DNA of 64,000 bases, from the NCBI GenBank assembly GCA_963800135.1, contig CAWCZR010000003.1, positions 682,001-746,000 on the forward strand, read 5' to 3'. This DNA comes from DASPSM01 sp963800135 (GTDB lineage Bacteria > Planctomycetota > Planctomycetia > Planctomycetales > Planctomycetaceae). Positions 25,274-33,778 of the stretch are shown piece after piece (within the stretch, counting starts at the first letter, position 1; the number at the start of each line of letters is the position of its first letter). Below the pieces are notes generated by a model, which was not told where the DNA came from, ran no database searches, and saw only the letters and a list, made by a program, of their open reading frames with translations. Position numbers and translations under genes: made by a program.

Positions 25274-25774
25274 ATGTTCCCAATGAGCACGCTCATCCTG
25301 CCGCTGATTGTCGCAGTCTTGTTCGTCTGCAACGGATTGCTCACCCTCCGCATGTACTCTCAGAGCAAGCGGTCCAAACCGCACTTGCTTTATCTCGGCG
25401 TATGGATCTTGTGCCTGGTCCCATTCGGTGTCTCAGGGGGCCTCGCTGACTTTAATGACTCCCCGGCCGTGCGGTTCGGCGCCCTGAATCATCAGGTCCA
25501 AGAGCTCAAGCAGGAGCTAGCCCGCAAGCAAAGCCAAGGAACGGGCGATCCGCGGGTGATGAAAGAATCTGCCGAGGAAATCCAGAAGATGGAGCGCGAG
25601 CTGGCTACCGAAAAAATGAGTGAGCCGATCTTGCCCTGGGTTCCCTGGAATGCGGTAACGGTCGCCGCCCTGATCGTCTCCGTGGTTGTTCCGGTCGGCA
25701 TTTTTTTGGCGCGGTCCGCCCGGCACCGTCGCGATTCGCAGGAAAAAGGACTTTCCGATCAGGCGAGGCAATGA
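25274..25774 (+). CDS. Hypothetical membrane protein with coiled coil
   Basis: 166 residues. Two N-terminal membrane helices (LILPLIVAVLFVCNGLLTL and LLYLGVWILCLVPFGVSG), a charged coiled coil (about residues 75-115: HQVQELKQELARKQ..., EEIQKMERELATEK), and a third helix (AVTVAALIVSVVVPVGIFL) ending in a basic tail. No family is recognised. It lies 84 nt after the sulfatase on the same strand. Confidence 0.65.
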   Translation: MFPMSTLILPLIVAVLFVCNGLLTLRMYSQSKRSKPHLLYLGVWILCLVPFGVSGGLADFNDSPAVRFGALNHQVQELKQELARKQSQGTGDPRVMKESAEEIQKMERELATEKMSEPILPWVPWNAVTVAALIVSVVVPVGIFLARSARHRRDSQEKGLSDQARQ

Positions 25775-26033
25775 CGCCCGCCAGCTGACTGGGCGCTCCG
25801 CCACCCATTCCTGGTTCGCCGCCCGATTTGGCCAACGCCCCGTCGGGTCGGTTCGTATCAGTGCTGCCGTTCGTCCCGGTTAGGGTGAGATTGGCGCAGA
25901 CGGGCCGAACGGCCGTGCTTTCGCGGACTGGCCCCCTTTTCGCCGATGGGTGGGGTGTGACAGACTAAATGAACACCGTCGCTCCTGCTTCCGAGCGGGG
26001 GTGGTTTTCGATCCATCGCCCTTTGGCTTCTCG

Positions 26034-27158
26034 ATGATCTTTTTTGTCCTGGCCTGCGTCGTGCCGTCGTTTGTCATCTCGCTGTGCATGACGGCGGCGA
26101 TGCGGGTGATCGCGCCGCGGATCGGGCTGATCGATCAGCCGGCCGCGCGGAAAGTGCACAAGGTGCCGACGCCGCTGGGGGGCGGAATCGGCATCGTGGC
26201 GGGAGTCGTCATTCCGCTGTTGGGAGCCGAGGTGGCCGCCCGGTTTCTGCTACAGCGAAACGATCTCCGCGAACGACTGCTGGGGGACGCCGGCATCTCG
26301 CTCGAAGGCGTGCTCGAACGCAGGTTTCAACTCTGGTGGATCTTGGGAGCCGGCGTCGTCCTCTCGGTGATGGGGCTGATCGACGACCGCAAAAACTTGC
26401 ACTGGGTTCCCCGGCTGATCGTGCAGATCGTCGTCGCCTGCGGCCTGGTCTTCGGAGCGGGCGTCCACGCGACCGTTTTTGCGCCGCAGCCGGTCATCGG
26501 TCAGGTGCTGTCCGTCTTTTGGATCCTTGTGCTGGTCAACTCGTTCAACTTTCTCGACAACATGGACGGGCTATCGGCGGGTATCGCGCTGATTTCCGCC
26601 ACGGTGCTCGCCAGCTTGATGCTCAACTCGACCGAAACGCCCCACTGGCTGGTGGCCGGACTGATGCTCGTGCTCGTCGGCTCGCTGGTCGGCTTTTTGT
26701 GCCACAACTGGCACCCGGCCCGCATCTTCATGGGCGACACGGGCAGCTACTTCATCGGCCTGTTGATGGCCTGTGCGACGCTGCTGGGGACGTATTATGA
26801 ATACGACGACGCGCCCGAGAGTTCGCACCTGGTGCTCGCCCCGTTGTGCATCCTGGCAATTCCGCTTTACGATTTTTGTTCGGTGATGATCATCCGCAGC
26901 CTGCAAGGCCGCAGCCCGTTCCATGCCGACAAAAGTCACTTTTCGCATCGGCTGGTGGAGCTGGGACTTCGCACGAAGGGCGCGGTGCTGACCGTCCATC
27001 TGGCGACGCTGACCACGGGGCTCGCTGCGCTGTTGTTGTATCGAGTCCACGATTGGCCGGGAGCCATCCTGATCCTGGCGCTGGTCGTTTGCATTCTGGC
27101 GATCATCGCCATCCTCGAGACGGCCGGGCGCAAAGGAAACGGCGGAGGATCGGGCTGA
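26034..27158 (+). CDS. WecA/MraY-type undecaprenyl-phosphate sugar-1-phosphate transferase
   Basis: 374 residues from the ATG at 26034; the upstream in-frame start at 25950 gives no helix. About ten membrane helices. Family motifs: DQPAARKVHKVPTPLGGG at residues ~33-50, VNSFNFLDNMDGLSAGIA (catalytic Asp pair), IFMGDTGSYFIGLL, and the basic cytoplasmic loop SPFHADKSHFSHRL, which is of the WecA (UDP-GlcNAc) type. It starts glycan assembly by moving a sugar-1-phosphate from a UDP-sugar to undecaprenyl phosphate. The O-antigen-ligase-like gene follows 45 nt later, so both probably serve surface polysaccharide synthesis. Confidence 0.93.
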   Translation: MIFFVLACVVPSFVISLCMTAAMRVIAPRIGLIDQPAARKVHKVPTPLGGGIGIVAGVVIPLLGAEVAARFLLQRNDLRERLLGDAGISLEGVLERRFQLWWILGAGVVLSVMGLIDDRKNLHWVPRLIVQIVVACGLVFGAGVHATVFAPQPVIGQVLSVFWILVLVNSFNFLDNMDGLSAGIALISATVLASLMLNSTETPHWLVAGLMLVLVGSLVGFLCHNWHPARIFMGDTGSYFIGLLMACATLLGTYYEYDDAPESSHLVLAPLCILAIPLYDFCSVMIIRSLQGRSPFHADKSHFSHRLVELGLRTKGAVLTVHLATLTTGLAALLLYRVHDWPGAILILALVVCILAIIAILETAGRKGNGGGSG

Positions 27159-27203
27159 TGCCCGCGCACTGGCAAGCCGCACTCATGAGCCCGATGCTTT
27201 CTC

Positions 27204-29480
27204 ATGAGCAAAACTAAGCGAAAGGCGGCCGCGCCCACGGCTCCGTCGCGCGACGCCGCCCTCAGCACAGAGAGTGACCCGTTTGCCGGGCTGATCCGCA
27301 TGCTGGTGAGCGGGCTCGTCGTCGTGCGTTGGCTCATTCCTGCAGAGTCGGCCGCTAGCGGAGACACGCTCTGGGTGGTGCAGCTCGATCTGGCCATTGT
27401 CATTCTCTGGGCGTGGGCCGGTCTCCGCAGCGGTCGCTTTGTCGTTCGCTGGAGCCTGTTCGACTCGGCCCTGTGGACGCTCGTGGCCGCGCACGGGCTG
27501 TCGGCCGCGGCCGTGTTCGTCACCGGCGGCGATCGGCGGGCCGCCCTCAACATGGCCTGGGAATGGGTCGGGCTGGGAATCACGTTCTTTCTGCTACGGC
27601 AGACGATTCAAAACGCGCTCGACGCGCGGCGCTTGGCGGCCATTCTCGTCGCCATCGCCGTGGTGCTGGGCGGCCTGGGAATCTGGCAGCACTACGTCTT
27701 CTATCGGCTGGCGACCCGCGAATACACGGAGATGCTCAGCGAGATCGATTCGTTGGAGAAGAACCCGGGCGCGAACGCGCGGCGGCTGGGCGAGCTGCAG
27801 CTCAAGCTCGAGTCGCAGGGCATTCCCGCCGACGAAATGGGGCGCAAGCAGTACATCAATCGTTTGCAGTTCAGCAACGAGGCGTTCGGACCGTTTGCGC
27901 TCGCCAACACGTTTGCCGGCTACCTGCTCGTGATGCTGCTGATGGCAGGCGAACTTTTCCGCACACTGGCCGGACCGCGCGCAAAGAGCACCATCGCCGC
28001 CTGGTCGGCCGCCTTCCTGGTGCTCGTCTACTGCCTGATCCTGACCAAGAGCCGCACAGCCTGGACGGGCCTGTTTGTCGCCGGAGCGCTGTGGGGAATC
28101 ACGGTTTTGGTCCGCAATCGGCAGCGGCTCAGCCGGCGGCTCTTGTTGGGGATTGGATTGGGCCTCGTCGGCATTGGCGTGCTGTTTGGCATCGCCGCGG
28201 TGGGCAAAGGCTTCGACGCGGAGGTCGTTTCCGAAGCACCGAAGTCGCTGGCCTACCGCTTTCAGTATTGGAACGGTGCAGTCCGCACTGTGGCCGCCTC
28301 GCCTCACACTGTGATCTTCGGCACGGGGCCGGGAAACTTTCGCCAGCATTATTTGCGCTACAAGGTTCGCGAGTCGAGCGAGGAAATTGCCGACCCGCAC
28401 AATTGGCTGCTCGATTTGTGGGCCAGCGGCGGCATTCTGGCGGTGGCCGCCTTCCTCGCGTGCCTGGTGCTGGCCGTCGTGCCTGTGCACAAGCGTCGAC
28501 TCGCCGGTGAGACGTCAGATACAGCCCCGGAACGCCTGCCGCCGTGGACGACCGATTTGCCCGGTCCGGCCCTGGGTTTCTTGCTGGCGCTCATCGCGCC
28601 GGTCGCCGGGGCGAACGGCAACTTCGACTTCTCGCAGTTGGCGCTGTTCGCGATCTGGATCGTCGTCTTTGCCGTGCTCCGCCGCGGCCTGGGCACCGCG
28701 CGGCTGGCCCCCATCGCCGTGGGCGCGGCGGCCCTGGGGCTGATGATTCATCTGAGCGGAGCCGGCGGCATTGAAATGCCGGGCATGATGCAACTGCTGC
28801 TCGTGCTCGCGGCCCTGGCGTTTGCCACCGTCGACCGGCCGGCCGACGCTACCGTGTCGCTGCGGCTGGTGATCGGCATCGCGGGGGTCGGAGTGGTGTT
28901 GTTCGTCGCGCTCTTTCTGACGGGAACGCTGCCCGTGCTCAATCGCCGTGCCGCCATCGCTCAGGGAGAGCAGGCCCTGTTCCTCGATGGGAATTTTGAC
29001 CAGGCAAAGGACGACTTTATCCAGGCCGCCTTCCGCGATCCGCTCAGCCCAGAGCCGCACGCCAAGCTGGCCGACGCCTTGTTTGCCCGCTGGCAGTCGA
29101 GCCCGCCGGGACTCACCGGCGACAACTTTGCCAAAGCCTGCGCGGCGTTGAAAGAAGCCATGCACCAGGATCCGCTAAACCCCTCGCACTATCGGCGGTT
29201 GGGCGAGTTCTATCTGGCGCGATTCAGCCGCACGCACGATCCGGCCGACGCCCAGGCCGCCGCCGACGCCTACCAACGAGCCATCGAGCGCTATCCGAAC
29301 GACGTCGCGCTCCGTAGCGCCGACGCCCAGGCCCTGGCTGACGCCGGCAAAACCGCGGACGCCAGGCAACAGGCCCAACGGGCGCTCGAACTGGACGAGA
29401 TTAACCACCGCTGGGGCCATACGGACCGCTATCTGCCGGACACGACGCTCGCTCGGCTCAGGGCGTTGGCGGGAACATAG
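27204..29480 (+). CDS. O-antigen ligase/polymerase-like membrane protein with C-terminal TPRs
   Basis: 758 residues. About twelve membrane helices through residue ~580, with the large periplasmic loop and the GTGPGNFRQHYLRYKVRESSEEIADPHNWLLDLWASGG segment typical of the Wzy_C/O-antigen ligase family (key Arg, His and DPHN residues). The C-terminal ~170 residues are TPR-like: an ALFLDGNFDQAKDDFIQAAFRDPLSPEPHAKLADALFARW unit, CAALKEAMHQDPLNPSHYRRLGEFYLARF, and AADAYQRAIERYPNDVALRSADAQALADAGK. Ligases/polymerases of this type join or polymerise undecaprenyl-linked glycans; TPR tails occur in many planctomycete versions. It is coupled to the WecA-like gene upstream. Confidence 0.88.
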   Translation: MSKTKRKAAAPTAPSRDAALSTESDPFAGLIRMLVSGLVVVRWLIPAESAASGDTLWVVQLDLAIVILWAWAGLRSGRFVVRWSLFDSALWTLVAAHGLSAAAVFVTGGDRRAALNMAWEWVGLGITFFLLRQTIQNALDARRLAAILVAIAVVLGGLGIWQHYVFYRLATREYTEMLSEIDSLEKNPGANARRLGELQLKLESQGIPADEMGRKQYINRLQFSNEAFGPFALANTFAGYLLVMLLMAGELFRTLAGPRAKSTIAAWSAAFLVLVYCLILTKSRTAWTGLFVAGALWGITVLVRNRQRLSRRLLLGIGLGLVGIGVLFGIAAVGKGFDAEVVSEAPKSLAYRFQYWNGAVRTVAASPHTVIFGTGPGNFRQHYLRYKVRESSEEIADPHNWLLDLWASGGILAVAAFLACLVLAVVPVHKRRLAGETSDTAPERLPPWTTDLPGPALGFLLALIAPVAGANGNFDFSQLALFAIWIVVFAVLRRGLGTARLAPIAVGAAALGLMIHLSGAGGIEMPGMMQLLLVLAALAFATVDRPADATVSLRLVIGIAGVGVVLFVALFLTGTLPVLNRRAAIAQGEQALFLDGNFDQAKDDFIQAAFRDPLSPEPHAKLADALFARWQSSPPGLTGDNFAKACAALKEAMHQDPLNPSHYRRLGEFYLARFSRTHDPADAQAAADAYQRAIERYPNDVALRSADAQALADAGKTADARQQAQRALELDEINHRWGHTDRYLPDTTLARLRALAGT

Positions 29481-29788
29481 ACGCGGTGGTCGTTTCAAAA
29501 TTAACGAGGGCCAAAAGGCGCCCCTCACCCCTGCCCTCTTGCCATCGGAATGGGCGAGGGTGAACGTGGGCGTCCGGCCCGGTTGACGGGTTTCCAACGG
29601 AGTGTGGCGCAAAAACGTATGAGGACAGGCGGCCGCGGGATGTCCTCGCAGGCCAACGGCCGATTCACTATCATCCCGCCATCGATCGGTCGGGTTGTTT
29701 TGCGGGACTGGTGAGCGTTCGTTCTCCCTGCTCCCATTGTCCGCCTGTTGATCACTGCCCCGCCTTGCCGTCACTCGAGGATTGCCGC
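29481..29788. other. Intergenic region with a decayed palindrome
   Basis: 308 bp after the O-antigen-ligase-like gene. It holds the degenerate palindrome at 29519-29562 and leader DNA of the next gene; no other gene is supported. Confidence 0.5.
29519..29562. repeat. Degenerate copy of the CCCTCACCCC-type palindrome
   Basis: gcccctcacccctgccctct followed by ...gggcgagggtgaacg. It belongs to the same sequence class as the intact copy in rsmA (14572-14612) but the stem has decayed. Confidence 0.5.
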
Positions 29789-31462
29789 ATGTCGAAGGAT
29801 CTGCTGAAGGCCATCCCCTTCGCGGTCGGGCTGATTGGAATTGCCCTTTTCGTCGGGCTGCCGTCGGGCTGCGGCGATCAGATCAACCAGACCGACGCCC
29901 CTCCCCACTCGTCCGATATCCCCAAGGCCGAGCTCCCGCTAAAGACTGAGAAGACTGCCGGCGGTCCCGCGAAGCAGGCGTCGGCCAGCACGCCGCACAC
30001 CAAGCCGGCCCCGCCAACGGTCAAGCCGCTGCTCAAGGGCTGGGAAAAGCCCGCCGCCACGCTCATCTTCTCCGGCGAGCAGCACGGATACATGGAACCC
30101 TGCGGCTGCTCGGCTACGCAATCGGGCGGCCTGTCACGCCGCGGCGACCTGATCCGCCAGCTCAACGAAAAGGGCTGGCCCTTCGCCGCCTTCGACCTGG
30201 GCGACCTGGTGAAGAAGGACAATCAACAGAACAAAATCAAATACCAGGTGATGCTGACGGCCCTCAAAGACCTGGGCTACAAGGCGATGGGACTGGGACC
30301 CGAGGAACTGGCGCTCGAGCGGCTCGAGCCGGGCTTCTTGGTGACGCAGGGCCCGGGCCCCGGCGCCGATCCGAATCAAGATGGTCTCGGCTTCGTCAAC
30401 GCGAACGTCGAATTCACGCTGTTCAAAGATCCAACGCTCCGCCCGGCCCAGATCGCGAAGGTCGTCACGATTAACGGGCATCGCATCGGCGTGACGGCCA
30501 TCTTCGGCAAGACGCTGGTGGCCGCCCTCTTCGGCGACGCCGGCGACCCGCAGATCAAGGTAAACGATCCGGCCAAGTCGCTCCTGGCCGCCATCGCCGA
30601 GCTCAAGAAGCAAAAGGCCGAGGTGCTGGTGCTGCTCTCGCACGCCGAAAAGTCCGAGTCGGTCGAGCTGGCCAAGAAATTTCCCGAATTCCAGCTCGTG
30701 GCGACGGCCCGTGGTCCCGAGGACGGCGAAGATGAACTCGAACCGATCGGCAAGACGCTGCTAGTCGTCGTCGGTCAAAAGGGAAAACACGTCGCCGTCG
30801 TCGGCTACTACCCGGAGGACAAGGCGCGACCGTTCCGTTACGAGTTGGTCGATCTCGACAAGGAACGGTTTCACGACACGCCTAAGATGCTCGACCGCAT
30901 GCGCGAGTACCAGCACATCCTGACGGGCAGCTACGATGCGATCCTCAAGGACTTCGCCCAGCCCCAGCATCCGAGCGGCGACACGTTCGCTGGCGTCGAA
31001 ACGTGCAAAGATTGCCACACCAAGGCGTACGCCGTCTGGAAAGACTCGAAGCACGCCCACGCGTACGAAAGCCTGATCACGGGCCGCGAGGGAGCGAAAA
31101 ATGTGGTCCCCCGCAACCACGATCCGGAGTGCATCAACTGCCACACCACCGGCTGGGATCCGCAGGGCGACTTCCCCTACGTCTCCGGCTTCTACAGCCT
31201 GGAAAAGACGCCGAAGCTCAAAGATCAGCAGTGCGAAAACTGCCACGGTCCGGCGGCCAAGCATGTGGCGCTCGAGCTGGCGTGGAAGAAGGACCCCAAA
31301 ACGGTCAACAAGACCGACCTCGACGCGGCCCGCAAGCGCGCGAAACTCAAAGTGGCCGAAGTCGAAAGGACCCTCTGCGACAAGTGCCACGATTACGAGA
31401 ACGATCCGAACTTCAAATTCGTCGACTACTGGCCGCAGATCGAGCACAAGGGCAAGGACTAG
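29789..31462 (+). CDS. UshA-like metallophosphatase fused to four-haem cytochrome c
   Basis: 557 residues from the ATG at 29789. A hydrophobic leader (LLKAIPFAVGLIGIALFVGL) is followed by PSGCGD, which could be a lipoprotein Cys though the -3 residue is unusual. Residues ~90-350 resemble UshA-like 5'-nucleotidase metallophosphatases (LIFSGEQHGYMEPCGCSATQ; later LVLLSHAEKSESV and VVGYYPEDK), although classical metal ligands are incomplete. The C-terminal ~170 residues are a multihaem cytochrome c (cytochrome c-554 type) with four CxxCH sites: CKDCH, CINCH, CENCH, CDKCH. It probably sits in the periplasm as an electron carrier or redox enzyme. Haem maturation genes are not nearby. DUF971 and CYTH genes follow in the same direction. 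Confidence 0.88.
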   Translation: MSKDLLKAIPFAVGLIGIALFVGLPSGCGDQINQTDAPPHSSDIPKAELPLKTEKTAGGPAKQASASTPHTKPAPPTVKPLLKGWEKPAATLIFSGEQHGYMEPCGCSATQSGGLSRRGDLIRQLNEKGWPFAAFDLGDLVKKDNQQNKIKYQVMLTALKDLGYKAMGLGPEELALERLEPGFLVTQGPGPGADPNQDGLGFVNANVEFTLFKDPTLRPAQIAKVVTINGHRIGVTAIFGKTLVAALFGDAGDPQIKVNDPAKSLLAAIAELKKQKAEVLVLLSHAEKSESVELAKKFPEFQLVATARGPEDGEDELEPIGKTLLVVVGQKGKHVAVVGYYPEDKARPFRYELVDLDKERFHDTPKMLDRMREYQHILTGSYDAILKDFAQPQHPSGDTFAGVETCKDCHTKAYAVWKDSKHAHAYESLITGREGAKNVVPRNHDPECINCHTTGWDPQGDFPYVSGFYSLEKTPKLKDQQCENCHGPAAKHVALELAWKKDPKTVNKTDLDAARKRAKLKVAEVERTLCDKCHDYENDPNFKFVDYWPQIEHKGKD

Positions 31463-31499
31463 CAGGCGCAAAATTGACTGCGCGGGAACGATCGGGCCT

Positions 31500-31811
31500 A
31501 TGAGCGACGAGCAGCCGACGGCGATCAAAGCCTTCCGCGATCAGGGCGTGCTCGAAATCACGTGGCCGCAGCTGGGAGTCCGGCGGATCGCCTTCAAGAC
31601 GTTGCGAGCCAACTGCCCCTGTGCCGGCTGCGTCGACGAGTTGACCGGCGTCCGCACAATCAACGTCGACGCCATTTCGGCCAACATCGCCCCGGCCCGC
31701 ATCGAGCTCTGCGGCAACTACGCCCTCAAGGTCGAATGGAACGACGGCCATTCGACCGGACTGTATACTTGGCAGCGGCTCGCTGAGATGGGAAACGCGA
31801 AGCCCGAATGA
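31500..31811 (+). CDS. DUF971 (gamma-butyrobetaine hydroxylase N-terminal-like) protein
   Basis: 103 residues, a stand-alone DUF971 domain: LEITWPQLGVRRIAFKTLRANCPCAGCVDELTGVR then VDAISANIAPARIELCGNYALKVEWNDGHSTGLYTWQRL. The Cys in CPCAGC and the HS near the end match the zinc site known from the N-terminal domain of eukaryotic BBOX1. Stand-alone versions are often linked to Fe-S carrier (Mrp/ApbC) genes, which are not in view here. It begins 38 nt after the cytochrome gene stop. Confidence 0.88.
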   Translation: MSDEQPTAIKAFRDQGVLEITWPQLGVRRIAFKTLRANCPCAGCVDELTGVRTINVDAISANIAPARIELCGNYALKVEWNDGHSTGLYTWQRLAEMGNAKPE

Positions 31812-31841
31812 CTTACGCTCACACAACTTCCGTGCGCTCGC

Positions 31842-32441
31842 ATGAACTCTGCCGAGACATTTGAAGTCGAGCTGAAATTCTCGATCCCCGACGCCGACGA
31901 CGTGACGCTGCAGTTGTTGGCTCGCGGCGCGCGGCGGGGCGGGATCGTCGAGCAGAGCGATCTCTATTTCCAGCATCCCTCCCGCGACTTTCGCCAAACG
32001 CACGAGGCGCTGCGGCTGCGGAAGACGCGCGACGGCGTGCGGATCACCTACAAAGGGCCGATCATCGATACGCGGACTAAAACCCGCCGCGAGATCGAGC
32101 TGCCCGTCGGTCGCGGGACCGGAGACTTCGATCAGCTCCGCACGCTCCTCATGGTGCTGGGCTTCGAGCCCGTCCGCGGCGTCGACAAGGTTCGCGCAGT
32201 CTATGAACTCATGTGGGAAGGTCGCGAGCTGGAATTGGCGGTCGACTCGGTCGAGGGCCTGGGGACGTTTTTGGAGATCGAATCGCTGGCCCAAGAACAC
32301 GACCGCGAGACGGCCCGCGACGCGATCCTGCGGCTGGCGGAAAATCTCGGCCTGAAAAACCCGGAACGCCGCTCCTATTTGCAGCTCTTGACCGAGCAGT
32401 CGGATGCCGCAAAATCGGCCGGCGAGAAACCATCGGAATAA
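31842..32441 (+). CDS. CYTH-domain protein (class IV adenylate cyclase-like)
   Basis: 199 residues. CYTH triphosphate-tunnel fold: signature EVELKFSI (ExExK) at residues 8-15, then ALRLRKTRDGVRITYKG, ETRRE-like TRREIEL, KVRAVYELMWEGRELELAVDSVEGLGTFLEIE. The Lys/Arg/Glu set lines the tunnel that binds triphosphates and divalent metal. The family covers CyaB-type adenylate cyclases, thiamine triphosphatases and polyphosphatases; this gene is closest in look to the CyaB group, but activity cannot be assigned from sequence. It is last in the cluster before recA. Confidence 0.88.
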   Translation: MNSAETFEVELKFSIPDADDVTLQLLARGARRGGIVEQSDLYFQHPSRDFRQTHEALRLRKTRDGVRITYKGPIIDTRTKTRREIELPVGRGTGDFDQLRTLLMVLGFEPVRGVDKVRAVYELMWEGRELELAVDSVEGLGTFLEIESLAQEHDRETARDAILRLAENLGLKNPERRSYLQLLTEQSDAAKSAGEKPSE

Positions 32442-32500
32442 AGCCGCGACATCGTTTTTTGCCGCGATTTTGGCTCCTGAAAAGACTTGAAAAAAGCCGA

Positions 32501-32528
32501 TTGACAATATAGTATCTTTTTGTACACT
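32501..32528 (+). promoter_or_regulatory. Candidate sigma70-type promoter for recA
   Basis: TTGACA (32501-32506), a 16-nt AT-rich spacer and TACACT (32523-32528). This AT-rich island in GC-rich DNA lies 57 nt before the favoured recA ATG. No obvious LexA box (GAAC-N4-GTTC or CTGT-N8-ACAG) is present. Confidence 0.65.
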
Positions 32529-32584
32529 AGTGCGAGCTCGGGATGAGACCATCGCAAAAATCGGACAAACGCAGGATGATTTCG

Positions 32585-33736
32585 ATGACGACCAAAACCG
32601 CTAAATCCAACAACCACGCCCCCGCCCCGGTGAGAGAACACATGGCCGCCAAAGACCATATCGCCAAAGACCATACCAAGGAACGGAGCAAGAGGTCCGA
32701 GGCCGGGCCCAAGAGCGAGTCCGAAGTCCTGCTGGCCAATACGCTGGGACAGATCGAGAAGACCTTCGGCAAGGGCTCGATCATGAAGCTCACCGAAGCG
32801 ACGAGCCCCTCCATCAGAGGCATTTCCAGCGGCGCCCTCTCGCTTGATCTCGCCTTGGGCGGTCGCGGCTTCCCCCGCGGACGCATCATCGAGCTGTTCG
32901 GCCCCGAGTCGAGCGGCAAGACGACCCTGGCGCTGCACGCGATCGGCAGCGCCCAGCACGAAGGGGGCATCGCCGCCTTCATCGATGCGGAGCACGCGCT
33001 CGACCCGTCGTGGGCCAAGCGGCTGGGCGTCAATCTGGAAGAGCTGCTCGTCAGCCAGCCCTCCTACGGCGAAGAGGCGCTGCAGATCGCCGAGATGCTG
33101 ATCAAGTCCAACTCGGTCGACATCGTCGTGGTCGACTCGGTGGCCGCCCTCGTGCCCAAGGCGGAGCTCGACGGGGATATTGGCGATACACACGTCGGCC
33201 TGCAGGCCCGCATGATGAGCCAGGCTATGCGCAAGCTCACCGGCGCCATCGCCAAGTCGCACACCACGGTGATCTTCATCAACCAGATCCGCGAGAAGAT
33301 CGGCGTGATGTTCGGCAGCCCCGAAACGACGCCGGGCGGCCGGGCGCTCAAGTTCTACTGTTCGTGTCGCGTCGACGTCCGCCGCATCAGCACGCTCAAG
33401 GAAGGCGAAAACACGATCGGCATCCGCATCAAGGCCAAGATCGTGAAGAACAAGGTCGCGCCTCCCTTCCGCCAGGCCGAGTTCGACATGCTCGGCACTC
33501 GCGGCATCAGCCTGGAGGGGGACGTCATCGACCTTGCCGTCGAAGATCACGTGATCGATCGTAGCGGCACCTGGCTCAGCTTCGGCGACGTGCGACTCGG
33601 CCAGGGACGTGAAAAGGCCCGCGCCTTTCTGGAGGAAAATCCGGAGTTGCTGGCCAAGATCAAAGAAAAGGTCCTGGAACACCGGGGCTACGCCTTGAAG
33701 GCCGCGCCGGAGACGAACGGCGAATCGGCCGAGTAG
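32585..33736 (+). CDS. recA: Recombinase RecA
   Basis: 383 residues from the ATG at 32585, preferred because AGGA lies 8 nt upstream; ATGs at 32543 and 32576 extend it. The first ~45 residues are a lysine-rich extension longer than in E. coli. Then QIEKTFGKGSIMKL, Walker A GPESSGKT, FIDAEHALDP, L1/L2 loops (NQIREKIGVMFGSPETTPGGRALKF), and the C-terminal LRHRGYALK-like acidic end. It mediates strand exchange and SOS signalling. It has its own promoter, and no recX follows; an HtrA-like gene does. Confidence 0.98.
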   Translation: MTTKTAKSNNHAPAPVREHMAAKDHIAKDHTKERSKRSEAGPKSESEVLLANTLGQIEKTFGKGSIMKLTEATSPSIRGISSGALSLDLALGGRGFPRGRIIELFGPESSGKTTLALHAIGSAQHEGGIAAFIDAEHALDPSWAKRLGVNLEELLVSQPSYGEEALQIAEMLIKSNSVDIVVVDSVAALVPKAELDGDIGDTHVGLQARMMSQAMRKLTGAIAKSHTTVIFINQIREKIGVMFGSPETTPGGRALKFYCSCRVDVRRISTLKEGENTIGIRIKAKIVKNKVAPPFRQAEFDMLGTRGISLEGDVIDLAVEDHVIDRSGTWLSFGDVRLGQGREKARAFLEENPELLAKIKEKVLEHRGYALKAAPETNGESAE

Positions 33737-33778
33737 CTGCCCCTTGGGTGTTGTGCGCCGGCCCGCTACCATTACGGG

